From contig PLDF01000151.1 in assembly GCA_003135055.1 (NCBI GenBank), forward strand, positions 1 to 64,000: 64,000 bases of DNA. Direction: 5' to 3'. The stretch comes from Bryobacterales bacterium. Lineage in GTDB: Bacteria; Acidobacteriota; Terriglobia; Bryobacterales; Bryobacteraceae. Made by a program: the position numbers and the translations under genes. Position 1 is the stretch's first letter, and each line of letters starts with the position of its first letter. Under the pieces are notes generated by a model. That model had not been told where the DNA came from and made no database searches. It worked only from the letters and a program-made list of their open reading frames with translations. This document shows positions 17,909 through 26,046 of the stretch, one piece after another.

Positions 17909-19038
17909 AAAACCAACGACATGACAATACTTACCGGCAACCGTTCCTAAGCAGCGGACTGTCTCGGCTCAGAACAGTCCTGATTGCCCTCAGTCTGGGA
18001 TTCACGCTGGGCTCTTCGTTCGCCCAGGCCCAAATCTTTGCTCCGGCGCCACCGGCGGGTTTCGACCCGTTGGGCGCCACGAACGAAGAGCGCGCGTATT
18101 ACGGATATCCACCCGCGCCGGACAAAAGCCACACCGCTGAATACGCCGCCTGGGCAAGGATGGTGAGAGCGGATAAGAGGAGAATCACGGATCTGACAGT
18201 ACACACGACCAATTTGAGGCACAACGCGGGCATGGGTGTGCAGACGAGCAACGGCACAGCCACCAGCACAAGTTGGAGCGGCTACGCTGTGGCTGCGGCG
18301 CAAGGTACGTACCAGGGAACGAGCGATGCGGACAGTGTGGTGACAGGCCAGTGGATGGTGCCGGCTGCGGGCGCCGAGAATTGCAGCAATGGGCCGCTTT
18401 ACGCGTCCCAGTGGATCGGTTTTGACGGGTTGGGAAGTCTTTATCCGGGCGGCTCGGGAAGTACTGACGTTCTTCAGGCCGGTACCGAGATAGGGGTTCT
18501 TCAGGGCGCAGGAGGAGCCTGTCTGACTCCTTTCTACCAGGCTTGGTACGAGTGGTACACCCCTGGCTGCACGATCGACACGGCCAACGAACCATGTAGT
18601 GCGTACACCCTGAGCATGACCGTCAACCCCGGCGACCTCATGACTGTGGAGGTTTGGTACACACCGGCGGCTCCTAACGGACATGTCTCCATCGTGAACT
18701 CTACCACTGGGCAATCGGCAAACCTTTCGTTCAGTCAACCTGCCGGTTACCCCTATACCCAATATCGGGGCGATTCGGCCGAATGGGTCGTGGAAGCGCC
18801 GAGCATCGACGGCGTCGTGCAGCATCTCGCCAATTATGTGTCTGTCCCTATGACGGATGCTTTCGGATTAGGCAACACTGGATACATTAATCCGTCGTCA
18901 GGCCCCTCGGGTTCGACCATCCTGCCCATCTACATGATTTGTCCGCCCGGGAGCCCGGCCTCCTTGTGTACGAGTAATGAAACGATATCCCTCGCTCAAT
19001 TGCAAGGAACATTGGATCTGTGGTTCCGCTGGCATTAG
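17905..19038 (+). CDS. Secreted G1-family (eqolisin-type) glutamic endopeptidase
   Basis: The start is the ATG overlapping the upstream peptide stop, giving 377 aa. A signal peptide lies at about residues 15-41 (RTVLIALSLGFTLGSSFAQA). The mature part shows the G1 fold markers: STSWSGYAVAA, QWIGFDG with the expected catalytic Gln (residue 169), QAWYEWY, and GDSAEWVVEAPS with the expected catalytic Glu (residue 293). G1 peptidases act at acid pH on secreted or environmental protein. Coupling to a repeat-type peptide gene and divergence from a sigma/kinase pair suggest regulated secretion. It could process the exported peptides or protect against them; this is inference. Confidence 0.9.
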   Translation: MKNQRHDNTYRQPFLSSGLSRLRTVLIALSLGFTLGSSFAQAQIFAPAPPAGFDPLGATNEERAYYGYPPAPDKSHTAEYAAWARMVRADKRRITDLTVHTTNLRHNAGMGVQTSNGTATSTSWSGYAVAAAQGTYQGTSDADSVVTGQWMVPAAGAENCSNGPLYASQWIGFDGLGSLYPGGSGSTDVLQAGTEIGVLQGAGGACLTPFYQAWYEWYTPGCTIDTANEPCSAYTLSMTVNPGDLMTVEVWYTPAAPNGHVSIVNSTTGQSANLSFSQPAGYPYTQYRGDSAEWVVEAPSIDGVVQHLANYVSVPMTDAFGLGNTGYINPSSGPSGSTILPIYMICPPGSPASLCTSNETISLAQLQGTLDLWFRWH

Positions 19039-19049
19039 GCCGCGAATGT

Positions 19050-19240
19050 AACCATCGGCGCCCTTTGGGGAGGCGGTGTCGGGTTGGCCGCTGCCCGAAG
19101 ATCCGGACGATCGTCGTTTGGAAGAGCTGTTGTTCCCCAACGGCGCCGGACGCCCCAGCACGTCGGCGCGGTCATTGCCGGCTTTCGCCGCGATCCGCCA
19201 GGCAGTTGCACGCGCACAGGCATCTGATCCACCTCCCGGC
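19050..19240 (+). mobile_element. IS21-family transposase (IstA) fragment
   Basis: The frame reads SGWPLPEDPDDRRLEELLFP, a hallmark of the N-terminal part of IS21 IstA transposases. It is followed by LPAFAAIRQ, then in a shifted frame QLHAHRHL, which matches the next IstA segment. Only ~60 codons remain, with at least one frameshift, so it is a dead remnant. It sits exactly between the two copies of the duplicated sigma-promoter-peptide segment and may mark the recombination that made them. Confidence 0.65.
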
Positions 19241-19373
19241 AATAAAGCCGGAGGCTACTCCCGCGTTTGTCTTCCCCCGGTGGCCAGCGAGTGGCGATGG
19301 CGAGCAACGACAACACGGCGTAGATGTTGAGGGCTGGCAATTCAGGCTGGAAACCCGAGACAAGAGCGGGCCG

Positions 19374-19651
19374 TCAGGAAGCGCGCGCGGTTCCGCCGAT
19401 CGACGGCGCGTTGATCCACCAGCCGGATGTAGGCTTCGTGTACCAGCGCCGTCGGCTACAAGGTGTGGCTGGTCGCTCCACCTGCCGCTCCATCCGGCGC
19501 TCCGCCGCCAGCAGCCCGCCGCGCCAGCCGGCGCAGCTCGCGCCAGCCGGCGCAGCTCGCGGTAGAGAACCGGCGTCATGGCGTCCGGAGCGGACTTATC
19601 GCCTTTACGCCCGTTCACCAGCCGTTGAGTGAATTCCTGTGGCGCCAACAC
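19374..19651 (-). pseudogene. Truncated copy of the ECF sigma-factor gene (5' part)
   Basis: Sequence on the minus strand repeats the first ~75 codons of the sigma gene at 17012-17581 ([36 protein letters not shown], then [19 protein letters not shown] in another frame). It has small duplications near 19525-19560 that break the frame. Region 4 is absent. The copy shares the orientation of the intact gene relative to its peptide gene, showing that a block of sigma 5' end, promoter and peptide start was duplicated. Confidence 0.8.
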
Positions 19652-19756
19652 GGCGCCTCCTGAGATCCTTCAATTCTTCCGAAAACGCTTGAGCCGATTC
19701 GTGGCGGATTGTTGCGTTCTCTTGTAGAAGGATTTTTCAGTTAAGAAAGGAACCAC
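19652..19756. promoter_or_regulatory. Second copy of the sigma-peptide intergenic promoter region
   Basis: It is near-identical to 17646-17755, including CGTGGCGGATTGTTGCGTTC (19700-19719). An AGAAAGGA ribosome-binding site precedes the ATG at 19757. Because only the rightward gene is intact here, conservation of this block supports its being the promoter and leader of the peptide genes. Confidence 0.6.
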
Positions 19757-20017
19757 ATGAAAGATAAGACGAATGTCAAGGCCGGGGGCCGTTCTCTGAA
19801 CCACAACCAGAGCGGGCTGGCGGTCAAATCCCAGGTGAAGGCCGGGGGCCGTTCACCGAACCATAACCAGAGCGGGCTGGCCGTCAAGTCCAAAGTGAAG
19901 GCCGGGGGCCGTGAACTGAACCATAACCAGAGCGGGCTGGCCGTCAAATCCAAGGTGAAGGCCGGGGGCCGTTCAGCGAACCATAACCAGAGCGGGCTGG
20001 CCGTCAAGTCCAGGTGA
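19757..20017 (+). CDS. Repeat-encoded peptide precursor (four 20-aa VKAGG...NHNQSGLAVKS repeats)
   Basis: This 86-aa protein consists of a six-residue start (MKDKTN) and four units of the form VKAGGR-x-x-NHNQSGLAVKS-x. It heads a transport cassette: HlyD adaptor, C39-peptidase ABC exporter, second ABC exporter, TPR protein. Every unit carries a Gly-Gly, the kind of site C39 domains cut after, so the exporter could release several ~20-aa peptides. No canonical double-glycine leader and no modifying enzyme (LanM, YcaO, radical SAM) is visible. It is lysine- and asparagine-rich with no hydrophobic span. The ribosome-binding site AAAGGA is good. I do not know a named family for it. Confidence 0.85.
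   Translation: MKDKTNVKAGGRSLNHNQSGLAVKSQVKAGGRSPNHNQSGLAVKSKVKAGGRELNHNQSGLAVKSKVKAGGRSANHNQSGLAVKSR
19775..20014. repeat. Four tandem 60-bp units inside the peptide gene
   Basis: Units lie at 19775-19834, 19835-19894, 19895-19954 and 19955-20014. They differ at a few bases, mostly at the variable residues after Gly-Gly-Arg (SL, SP, EL, SA) and at the unit ends. The period is an exact multiple of three, so copy number can change without frameshift. Confidence 0.95.
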
Positions 20018-20127
20018 ATGCTGGAGGCATGGGTATGAGCCGCAACCGGCGGGTAGGGCGTCTAGCATGAGGTTCTCGCCCGAGACGTCGCTGTTGCGGG
20101 CGTGTCTCATGCCTCCGCGTAATTGCC

Positions 20128-21318
20128 ATGTCCACCTCCTTCTCCCGAACGTTGCGGCTGCTTAGCGCCGACCGCGCGCGCCTCTCTGGCGCCGGCTTGT
20201 TGGCTGCCGGAGGCTTGCTGAGCGCGTGGTGCGTCTGGTCTTTGCTCACGCACGTCACTCTTTACGAAGTCACATCCACTGCGCGAATCGAGGTGGATCG
20301 CGCCATCTATCCCATTCAATCTCCGATGCCCGGTCGCGTAACCCGCACCTATCTGGCGGTAGGCCGCGAGGTGCAGACCGGCGATTTGCTGGTGGAACTG
20401 GACGCATCCCCGGAACGGCTTCAGGCGCGTGAGGAGCGGGCGCGGCTGGCGGCCCTTTCACCCCAAGTGGAGGCCCTGCGACGGCAGATTGCCGCCGAGG
20501 AGAGCGCCCGCGCAGCCGAGCAGCAGGCCTCGCAGGTGGCAGCCGAGGAGGCGCGCGCCAATGCCCGGCAGGCGGAAGCTCCGGCTAGCTATAACGCCGC
20601 CGAAGAAGATCGGCTGCGGCAGTTGCACGCCGAGGGGCTGATCGGCGAACAGGAATACCAGCGGGGGCGCGCCGCCGCCCAGCAGAGCCGCTTCACCGCC
20701 GAGCGCGAGCAGATCGCCGTGCGCCGGATTGAACAGGAGCAGCGCACGCGCGAATTTGAACGCGATAGCCGCGTTCGCGCGCTCGAGGCCGAGATCACGC
20801 GGCTGGAAGGCCAGATGGGCGCAAGCCGGGCCACCACCGAGCGGCTGGAGAATGAGATCGAGCGGCGCGCGATTCGGGCCCCGGTCTCGGGGCGCGTGGG
20901 CGAGACCTCCTCGTTGCGAGCCGGTTCCGTGCTGCACGAAGGCGATCGGGTGGCCGCCATCGTTCCCCAGGGAAATCTGGCCATCGTGGCACAGTTCGCC
21001 CCGTCGGCGGCGCTGGGCCATATCGCGCCCGGCCAGCATGCCGAGGTGCGCCTGGACGGTTTTCCCTGGACGCAGTACGGATCGGTGCAGGCCTCGGTGT
21101 TGCGCGTGGCGACGGAGGTGCGCGACGGCACGGTGCGGGTGGATCTGGCGGTGGACAATTCCCGGCCCACGCGCATCCCGTTGCAACATGGTCTGCCCGG
21201 AAGCGTCGAGGTAGCGGTGGAGCGCGTGACGCCGGCCGCGCTGATGCTGCGTACAGCCGGGCGCCTGCTGGCCGCGCCGCGCAATGTGGAAACCAGCCAG
21301 AAGCCCGGCGGCCAGTAA
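20128..21318 (+). CDS. HlyD/RND-type membrane fusion protein of peptide exporter
   Basis: A 396-aa periplasmic adaptor. One N-terminal transmembrane helix lies at about residues 20-45 (GAGLLAAGGLLSAWCVWSLL). A half-lipoyl motif follows (SPMPGRVTRTYLAVGREVQTGDLLVEL), then a long Ala/Glu/Arg-rich coiled coil at about 95-245, the second lipoyl half (RAPVSGRVGETSSLRAG) and a beta-barrel domain. It would link the inner-membrane ABC exporters to an outer-membrane channel not encoded here. Its stop is 2 bp before the exporter start, so they form one operon. No good ribosome-binding site precedes the ATG. The layout parallels the three-component NHLM-type bacteriocin export systems. Confidence 0.88.
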   Translation: MSTSFSRTLRLLSADRARLSGAGLLAAGGLLSAWCVWSLLTHVTLYEVTSTARIEVDRAIYPIQSPMPGRVTRTYLAVGREVQTGDLLVELDASPERLQAREERARLAALSPQVEALRRQIAAEESARAAEQQASQVAAEEARANARQAEAPASYNAAEEDRLRQLHAEGLIGEQEYQRGRAAAQQSRFTAEREQIAVRRIEQEQRTREFERDSRVRALEAEITRLEGQMGASRATTERLENEIERRAIRAPVSGRVGETSSLRAGSVLHEGDRVAAIVPQGNLAIVAQFAPSAALGHIAPGQHAEVRLDGFPWTQYGSVQASVLRVATEVRDGTVRVDLAVDNSRPTRIPLQHGLPGSVEVAVERVTPAALMLRTAGRLLAAPRNVETSQKPGGQ

Positions 21319-21320
21319 GC

Positions 21321-23951
21321 ATGAAGCGTTATCTTATTCCCGAGGCGATCCAAACGTCCGCCATGGATTGCGGACCCGCATCGCTCAAGGCGCTGCTGGA
21401 AGGGTTCGGCATTCACGCTTCGTATGGGCGCCTGCGGGAAGCCTGCCAGACGGATGTGGACGGCGCCTCGATCGACCAGGTGGAGGATGCCGCTGTCCGC
21501 CTGGGCCTGGACGCTACCCAGGTGATGACGCCGCTCGATCACCTGCTTGCTCCGGAGGCTGACTTGCTGCCGGCCATGGTAGTCGTACAGCGGCCGAGTG
21601 GCGCTACGCATTTCGTGGTGATCTGGCGGCGGCACGGAGCATGGGTGCAGATCATGGATCCGGCGGTGGGCCGCTGCTGGATGCGCGCGCCGCGCATCCA
21701 GAAAGATGTTTATGCCCACACGCAGGCGGTCGCCGCGGAGGCCTGGCGCGAATGGGCTGGTTCCGATTCGTTCCTCAATCCGCTGCGCGGACGCCTGCGC
21801 CGCGCGGGGGCCGCGCCGAAAGCCCTCGTCGACTGGGCGCTGCGCGACCCGGGCCCGAGTTCGCTGGCACGCCTGGATGCCGCCACCCGAATGACGGGCG
21901 CGCTGATTGCCGCGGGCGCGCTGGCGCGGGGACCCGAAGCTGCCCGGCTTCTGGCAAAGCTGGCGGCGGCGAGCGAGGAGATCCCGGACGAATACTGGTC
22001 GGCTGGTCTCGACCGCGAGAAGCCGGAAAACGTAAGTCTGCGCGGCGCCGTATTGATCCAGGTCCGCGGCCGCAGCGCTTCACCCGCGGCCGGGCCCCTC
22101 TCGCCCGAACTGGCCGCGGCCTTATCCGAAAAACCCGCGCGTCCGGGAATGGATCTGCTAAGGGCGTTGCGCGCCGACGGCTTCCTTACCCCCGCGCTGG
22201 CGGCGGGGGCCCTGGCGATCGCCGCGGCGGGCTTGGTAATGGAAGCGGTTCTGTTGCGCGGATTCTTCGACCTGGGGCGCGAGTTGACCACGGCCGGTCA
22301 ACGGATGGCGGCAGCCGCCGCGCTGCTGGTCTTCTTGGGCGCTCTGCTCGCCCTGGATTTCACTCTGGCCGGTTCCATCCTGCGCATGGGCCGCAGACTT
22401 GAGGCGCACCTGCGGCTGGCGTTTCTTGCCAAGATCCCGCGCCTAACCGACCGCTATTTCCAAAGCCGCCCGGTTTCCGACATGGGTGAGCGCTGCCACA
22501 ACGTGCATCAGTTGCGGCAGGCTCCGGAACTGGCGGCCACGTTCCTGCGCAACCTGTTCGGCATGGCTTTGACGGTGGCGGCGATCGGATGGCTATACCC
22601 GGAATCGGTGTGGGCGGCGACGGCCGTCGCGGGGGTCGCGATCGGCATTCCGCTGCTCGCCCAGCCCGTGCTGGCAGAGCGCGACCTACGCGTGCGCACC
22701 CATGCCGGCGCGCTCACCCGTTACTACCTGGATGCTTTGCTGGGTCTGACGGCCATCCGGGCGCACAGCGCCGAGCGCATTGTGCGCCGGGAACAACTGC
22801 TGCTGTTGACCGAGTGGGCGCGCGCGGCGTTCGGGCTGCAACGCACCGTGGTGGCCGTCGAAGGACTGCAATTCGGGCTCAGTCTGGCGGCGGCCGCGTG
22901 GCTGGTCTGGAGCCGCCTGCGGCGTGGCGGCGATGGCCAAACAAGCGGCATGCTGCTGCTGATTTACTGGGTCCTGAATCTGCCGGTGATGGGTGAAGAA
23001 GCCGCGGGGGTTCTTTGGCAGTATCCGCTGCATCGCAATACCGTGCTGCGGCTGCTGGAGCCGCTGAACGCTCCGGAAGAACCGATGGCGGAGCGCGCCG
23101 CCGGGCGCGCTCCCGAGGGTGCGGCAAGTATCCGGATGGATGGCGTGACGGTACGGGCCGCGGGCAACAACATTCTCGAAAACATCACGCTCGATCTGCC
23201 GGCCGGAACACACGCCGCCATCGTAGGTCGATCCGGCGCCGGAAAATCCAGCCTGGTGGGGCTGCTGCTCGGTTGGCATCGCCCGGCTGCCGGCGCCGTT
23301 CTGGTGGATGGCCGCCCGCTCGATGCGGCTGCGCTCGAAGATCTGCGGCGCCATACCGCCTGGATCGATCCCCAGGTGCGGCTCTGGAATCGCAGCCTGT
23401 TCGACAACCTGCGTTACGGCGCGGGCGATTCGCCGGCCGGAGTGGAAGAGATCCTGGATGGGGCCGATCTGGGACGGGTAATCCAAAACCTGCCGGACGG
23501 AATGCAGACCAGGCTGGGTGAAGGCGGCGGGCTGCTTTCGGCCGGCGAGGGACAGCGGGTCCGCATGGGCCGGGCCATGGCGCGCGACAAGGTGCGGCTG
23601 GTGATTCTCGACGAGGCGGCCCTCGGCTTGGATCGCGGCTGCCGTAGCGCCATGCTGGAACGCGCACGGGAACGCTGGAAGAGTGCGACGCTGATCGCGA
23701 TTACCCATGACGTGGGCGATACGCTGGAATTTGACCGCGTACTGATAGTCGAGAACGGCCGCATCGCGGAAGACGACGCGCCGCACGCGCTAGCGGCTCA
23801 GCCCGAATCGCAGTACCGGCAACTGCTGGATGCGGAGGATGCACTCCGCCACGGCTTATGGTCGAGCGCGAAATGGCGGCGATGGCGGTTGGAAGGCGGC
23901 AAGTTGGACGAGGCCGGGAGAAAGGGGAGTTATGCCCGATCGGTTCGCTGA
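21321..23951 (+). CDS. ABC exporter with N-terminal C39 peptidase domain
   Basis: An 876-aa protein with three parts. Residues 1-140 form a C39 peptidase with all expected residues: Gln11, Cys17 (QTSAMDCGPAS), His97 (GATHFVVIW) and Asp113 (QIMDP). A linker and membrane domain run from about 300 to 570. The ATPase has Walker A VGRSGAGKSS (~634), signature LSAGEGQRVRMGRA (~738), Walker B LVILDEA and an H-loop THD. C39 exporters cut precursors after Gly-Gly while exporting them. The natural substrate here is the four-repeat peptide just upstream. An extra ~150 residues between peptidase and membrane domain is unusual. The gene overlaps the next by 20 bp. Confidence 0.93.
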   Translation: MKRYLIPEAIQTSAMDCGPASLKALLEGFGIHASYGRLREACQTDVDGASIDQVEDAAVRLGLDATQVMTPLDHLLAPEADLLPAMVVVQRPSGATHFVVIWRRHGAWVQIMDPAVGRCWMRAPRIQKDVYAHTQAVAAEAWREWAGSDSFLNPLRGRLRRAGAAPKALVDWALRDPGPSSLARLDAATRMTGALIAAGALARGPEAARLLAKLAAASEEIPDEYWSAGLDREKPENVSLRGAVLIQVRGRSASPAAGPLSPELAAALSEKPARPGMDLLRALRADGFLTPALAAGALAIAAAGLVMEAVLLRGFFDLGRELTTAGQRMAAAAALLVFLGALLALDFTLAGSILRMGRRLEAHLRLAFLAKIPRLTDRYFQSRPVSDMGERCHNVHQLRQAPELAATFLRNLFGMALTVAAIGWLYPESVWAATAVAGVAIGIPLLAQPVLAERDLRVRTHAGALTRYYLDALLGLTAIRAHSAERIVRREQLLLLTEWARAAFGLQRTVVAVEGLQFGLSLAAAAWLVWSRLRRGGDGQTSGMLLLIYWVLNLPVMGEEAAGVLWQYPLHRNTVLRLLEPLNAPEEPMAERAAGRAPEGAASIRMDGVTVRAAGNNILENITLDLPAGTHAAIVGRSGAGKSSLVGLLLGWHRPAAGAVLVDGRPLDAAALEDLRRHTAWIDPQVRLWNRSLFDNLRYGAGDSPAGVEEILDGADLGRVIQNLPDGMQTRLGEGGGLLSAGEGQRVRMGRAMARDKVRLVILDEAALGLDRGCRSAMLERARERWKSATLIAITHDVGDTLEFDRVLIVENGRIAEDDAPHALAAQPESQYRQLLDAEDALRHGLWSSAKWRRWRLEGGKLDEAGRKGSYARSVR

Positions 23952-26037
23952 AGCGCTGTGGCCCGCGCGCGATCTGCCCCAACTTCTGGACGCGCTCGCG
24001 CGCAAAGCCGGACTGGACATGCACAGCGCGCAACTGGCCGGCGCGCCGGCCGAACTGGAACGGCTACCCGCCTGGTTGGAGTCGGCCTGCCAGGAAATGG
24101 GGGTCGAAACGGAAGCCACCGAGGTGTGGGGATTTCGCATCGAAGCCGCGCTGCGCACGGCGGCGCCGGCGCTGGTTCCGGTGGCAGGCCGCGGTTGGGC
24201 CGGGCTGCTCGCAATCCGCGGCGGTGACGCGGTGCTGGTGAGGCCCGATCTGGAGCTGGCGCGCGTACCCCTGACGGAGTTTGCGCGCGCCCTGTATGCA
24301 GAACACCGCGAGCCATATTGTGAGGGGATCGACCGGCTGCTGGACGAGTGCGCTGTGGCGCCGCGCCGCCGCGAACGGGCGCGGGACGCGCTGCTGCGGG
24401 AACGGCTCCGGGGAACTCTGGTGGCCACCGTGTGGCCGTTGCGCACGCCGCCAGGCGCGAGCTTCCGGCGGCAGTTGGCGGATGCCGGCCTGTTGCGCCG
24501 CGCCGCCACGCTGATGGCGGCGCATCTGGCGGAATATTTCTTGTGGATCGCCGCCTGGTACATTCTGGGACGCCAGGCGCTGACGGGCAGGCTCGACCTG
24601 GGATGGCTGGCCGCGTGGGCGCTGGCGCTCGCTACCATGATTCCGTTCCGCCTCTGGACTACGTGGACGCAGGGCGCGATCGCAATTTCGGGCGGAGGCA
24701 TGCTCCGGCAGCGGCTGCTGGACGGAGCGCTGCAGTTGGCCCCGGAAGAGATGCGGCGGGAAGGCGCGGGACGCTTCCTCGGCCGCGCCATTGAGACGGA
24801 AAGCATCGATTTCCTGGCGCTCTCCGGGGCAGCGCTGTCCGCTCTGGCCGGCATCGAATTGATAGTCGCCGCATGTGTGCTAATGGCCGGAGCGGCGGGA
24901 GGGCTACAGGCGCTGGCGCTGGCAGTGTGGACGGCCGCCGTGCTGGCGCTCGCCTGGCGGTACTACCGGCTGCGAGGGGATTGGACCAGCGCGCGTCTCG
25001 GCATGACTCACGAACTGGTGGAGCGAATGACCGGTCACCGTACACGCCTCGCCCAGGAGCCTTCCGCGGAATGGCACCTCGCCGAGGACCAGGCGATGCA
25101 GCAGTATCTGACGCTCTCGATGCGCATGGACCGTGCGAGCGCGCGTCTTACCGGTCTCGCGCCGCGAGCCTGGCTGCTCGCCGGCATTGCGGCGCTGGTG
25201 CCCGCGTTCCTGGGCGAGAGTGCGTCGCCGGGCGCGCTCGCCGTTTCGATTGGCGGCGTTCTGCTGGGATGGCAGGCGTTCCGCCGCCTCGCGGCCGGCG
25301 TCGCCAGCCTGGCCGGCGCAGCGATCTCATGGCGTCAGGCCGCACCCATCTTCCACGCCTCGGCGCGCAGCCTCAAAGAAGACAGCGTCTCCACAGCCGC
25401 AGCCGCCTGCGCAGCGCCCGCCAGCGTGCCGGTGGTGGATGCCCGCGAGGTTACGTTCGGTTATGCCGGCAGGGAGCGGCGCATCCTGGACGGCGTAAAC
25501 CTGGAAATCCGGCGCGGTGACTGGATTCTGCTGGAAGGCGAGTCGGGCGGAGGTAAATCCACACTGGTTTCGGTGCTGGCGGGGCTGCGCAAGCCGGATT
25601 CCGGACTGTTGCTGGCCGGCGGGCTGGATTATCGGACGCTCGGTTCCAGGGCCTGGCGCCGGCGGGTCGCCGTGGCGCCGCAGCATCACGAAAACCACGT
25701 GTTCAGCGGGTCCTTCGCCTTCAATCTTCTGATGGGCCGCATGTGGCCGGCGGGCGAGTCTGAAATCCGCGAAGCCGGGCAGATCTGCCGCGAACTCGGG
25801 CTGGGCGCGCTGCTCGAGCGCATGCCCGGAGGCATCATGCAGATGGTCGGCGAAACCGGTTGGCAGCTCTCGCAAGGCGAGCGCAGCCGGATGTTCCTGG
25901 CACGAGCGCTATTGCAGAATCCGGAGCTGGTGGCGCTCGATGAGAGCTTCGGTTCGCTGGATCCGGAAAACCTGCGGCAGTGCCTGGAATGCGTGTTGCG
26001 GCGTACCAACGCGTTGCTGGTGGTGGCGCATCCATGA
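23932..26037 (+). CDS. Second ABC exporter (permease-ATPase, no C39 peptidase)
   Basis: The start is the ATG at 23932, preceded by AAAGGGGAG, rather than the earlier in-frame codon at 23830; the protein has 701 aa. An N-terminal ~180-residue soluble region lacks the C39 catalytic residues. Transmembrane helices run from about 190 to 480, then an ATPase with Walker A LEGESGGGKST (~536), signature LSQGERSR (~645) and Walker B LVALDES. Paired ABC proteins, one with and one without C39, plus an HlyD protein are the hallmark of NHLM-type (TIGR03794/03796/03797) export systems. The two may form a heterodimer or act in sequence. Confidence 0.9.
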   Translation: MPDRFAEALWPARDLPQLLDALARKAGLDMHSAQLAGAPAELERLPAWLESACQEMGVETEATEVWGFRIEAALRTAAPALVPVAGRGWAGLLAIRGGDAVLVRPDLELARVPLTEFARALYAEHREPYCEGIDRLLDECAVAPRRRERARDALLRERLRGTLVATVWPLRTPPGASFRRQLADAGLLRRAATLMAAHLAEYFLWIAAWYILGRQALTGRLDLGWLAAWALALATMIPFRLWTTWTQGAIAISGGGMLRQRLLDGALQLAPEEMRREGAGRFLGRAIETESIDFLALSGAALSALAGIELIVAACVLMAGAAGGLQALALAVWTAAVLALAWRYYRLRGDWTSARLGMTHELVERMTGHRTRLAQEPSAEWHLAEDQAMQQYLTLSMRMDRASARLTGLAPRAWLLAGIAALVPAFLGESASPGALAVSIGGVLLGWQAFRRLAAGVASLAGAAISWRQAAPIFHASARSLKEDSVSTAAAACAAPASVPVVDAREVTFGYAGRERRILDGVNLEIRRGDWILLEGESGGGKSTLVSVLAGLRKPDSGLLLAGGLDYRTLGSRAWRRRVAVAPQHHENHVFSGSFAFNLLMGRMWPAGESEIREAGQICRELGLGALLERMPGGIMQMVGETGWQLSQGERSRMFLARALLQNPELVALDESFGSLDPENLRQCLECVLRRTNALLVVAHP

Positions 26038-26046
26038 GGCTTCGTC

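Noticed and set aside
19076-19330. Independent 84-aa gene
   Set aside because: The frame is an IS21 IstA fragment, not a stand-alone gene.
19741-20007. Repetitive minus-strand frame (LWLWFxERPPAFTxDLTASP repeats)
   Set aside because: It is the antisense shadow of the four-repeat peptide gene; the plus frame has the ribosome-binding site, duplicated promoter and cassette context.
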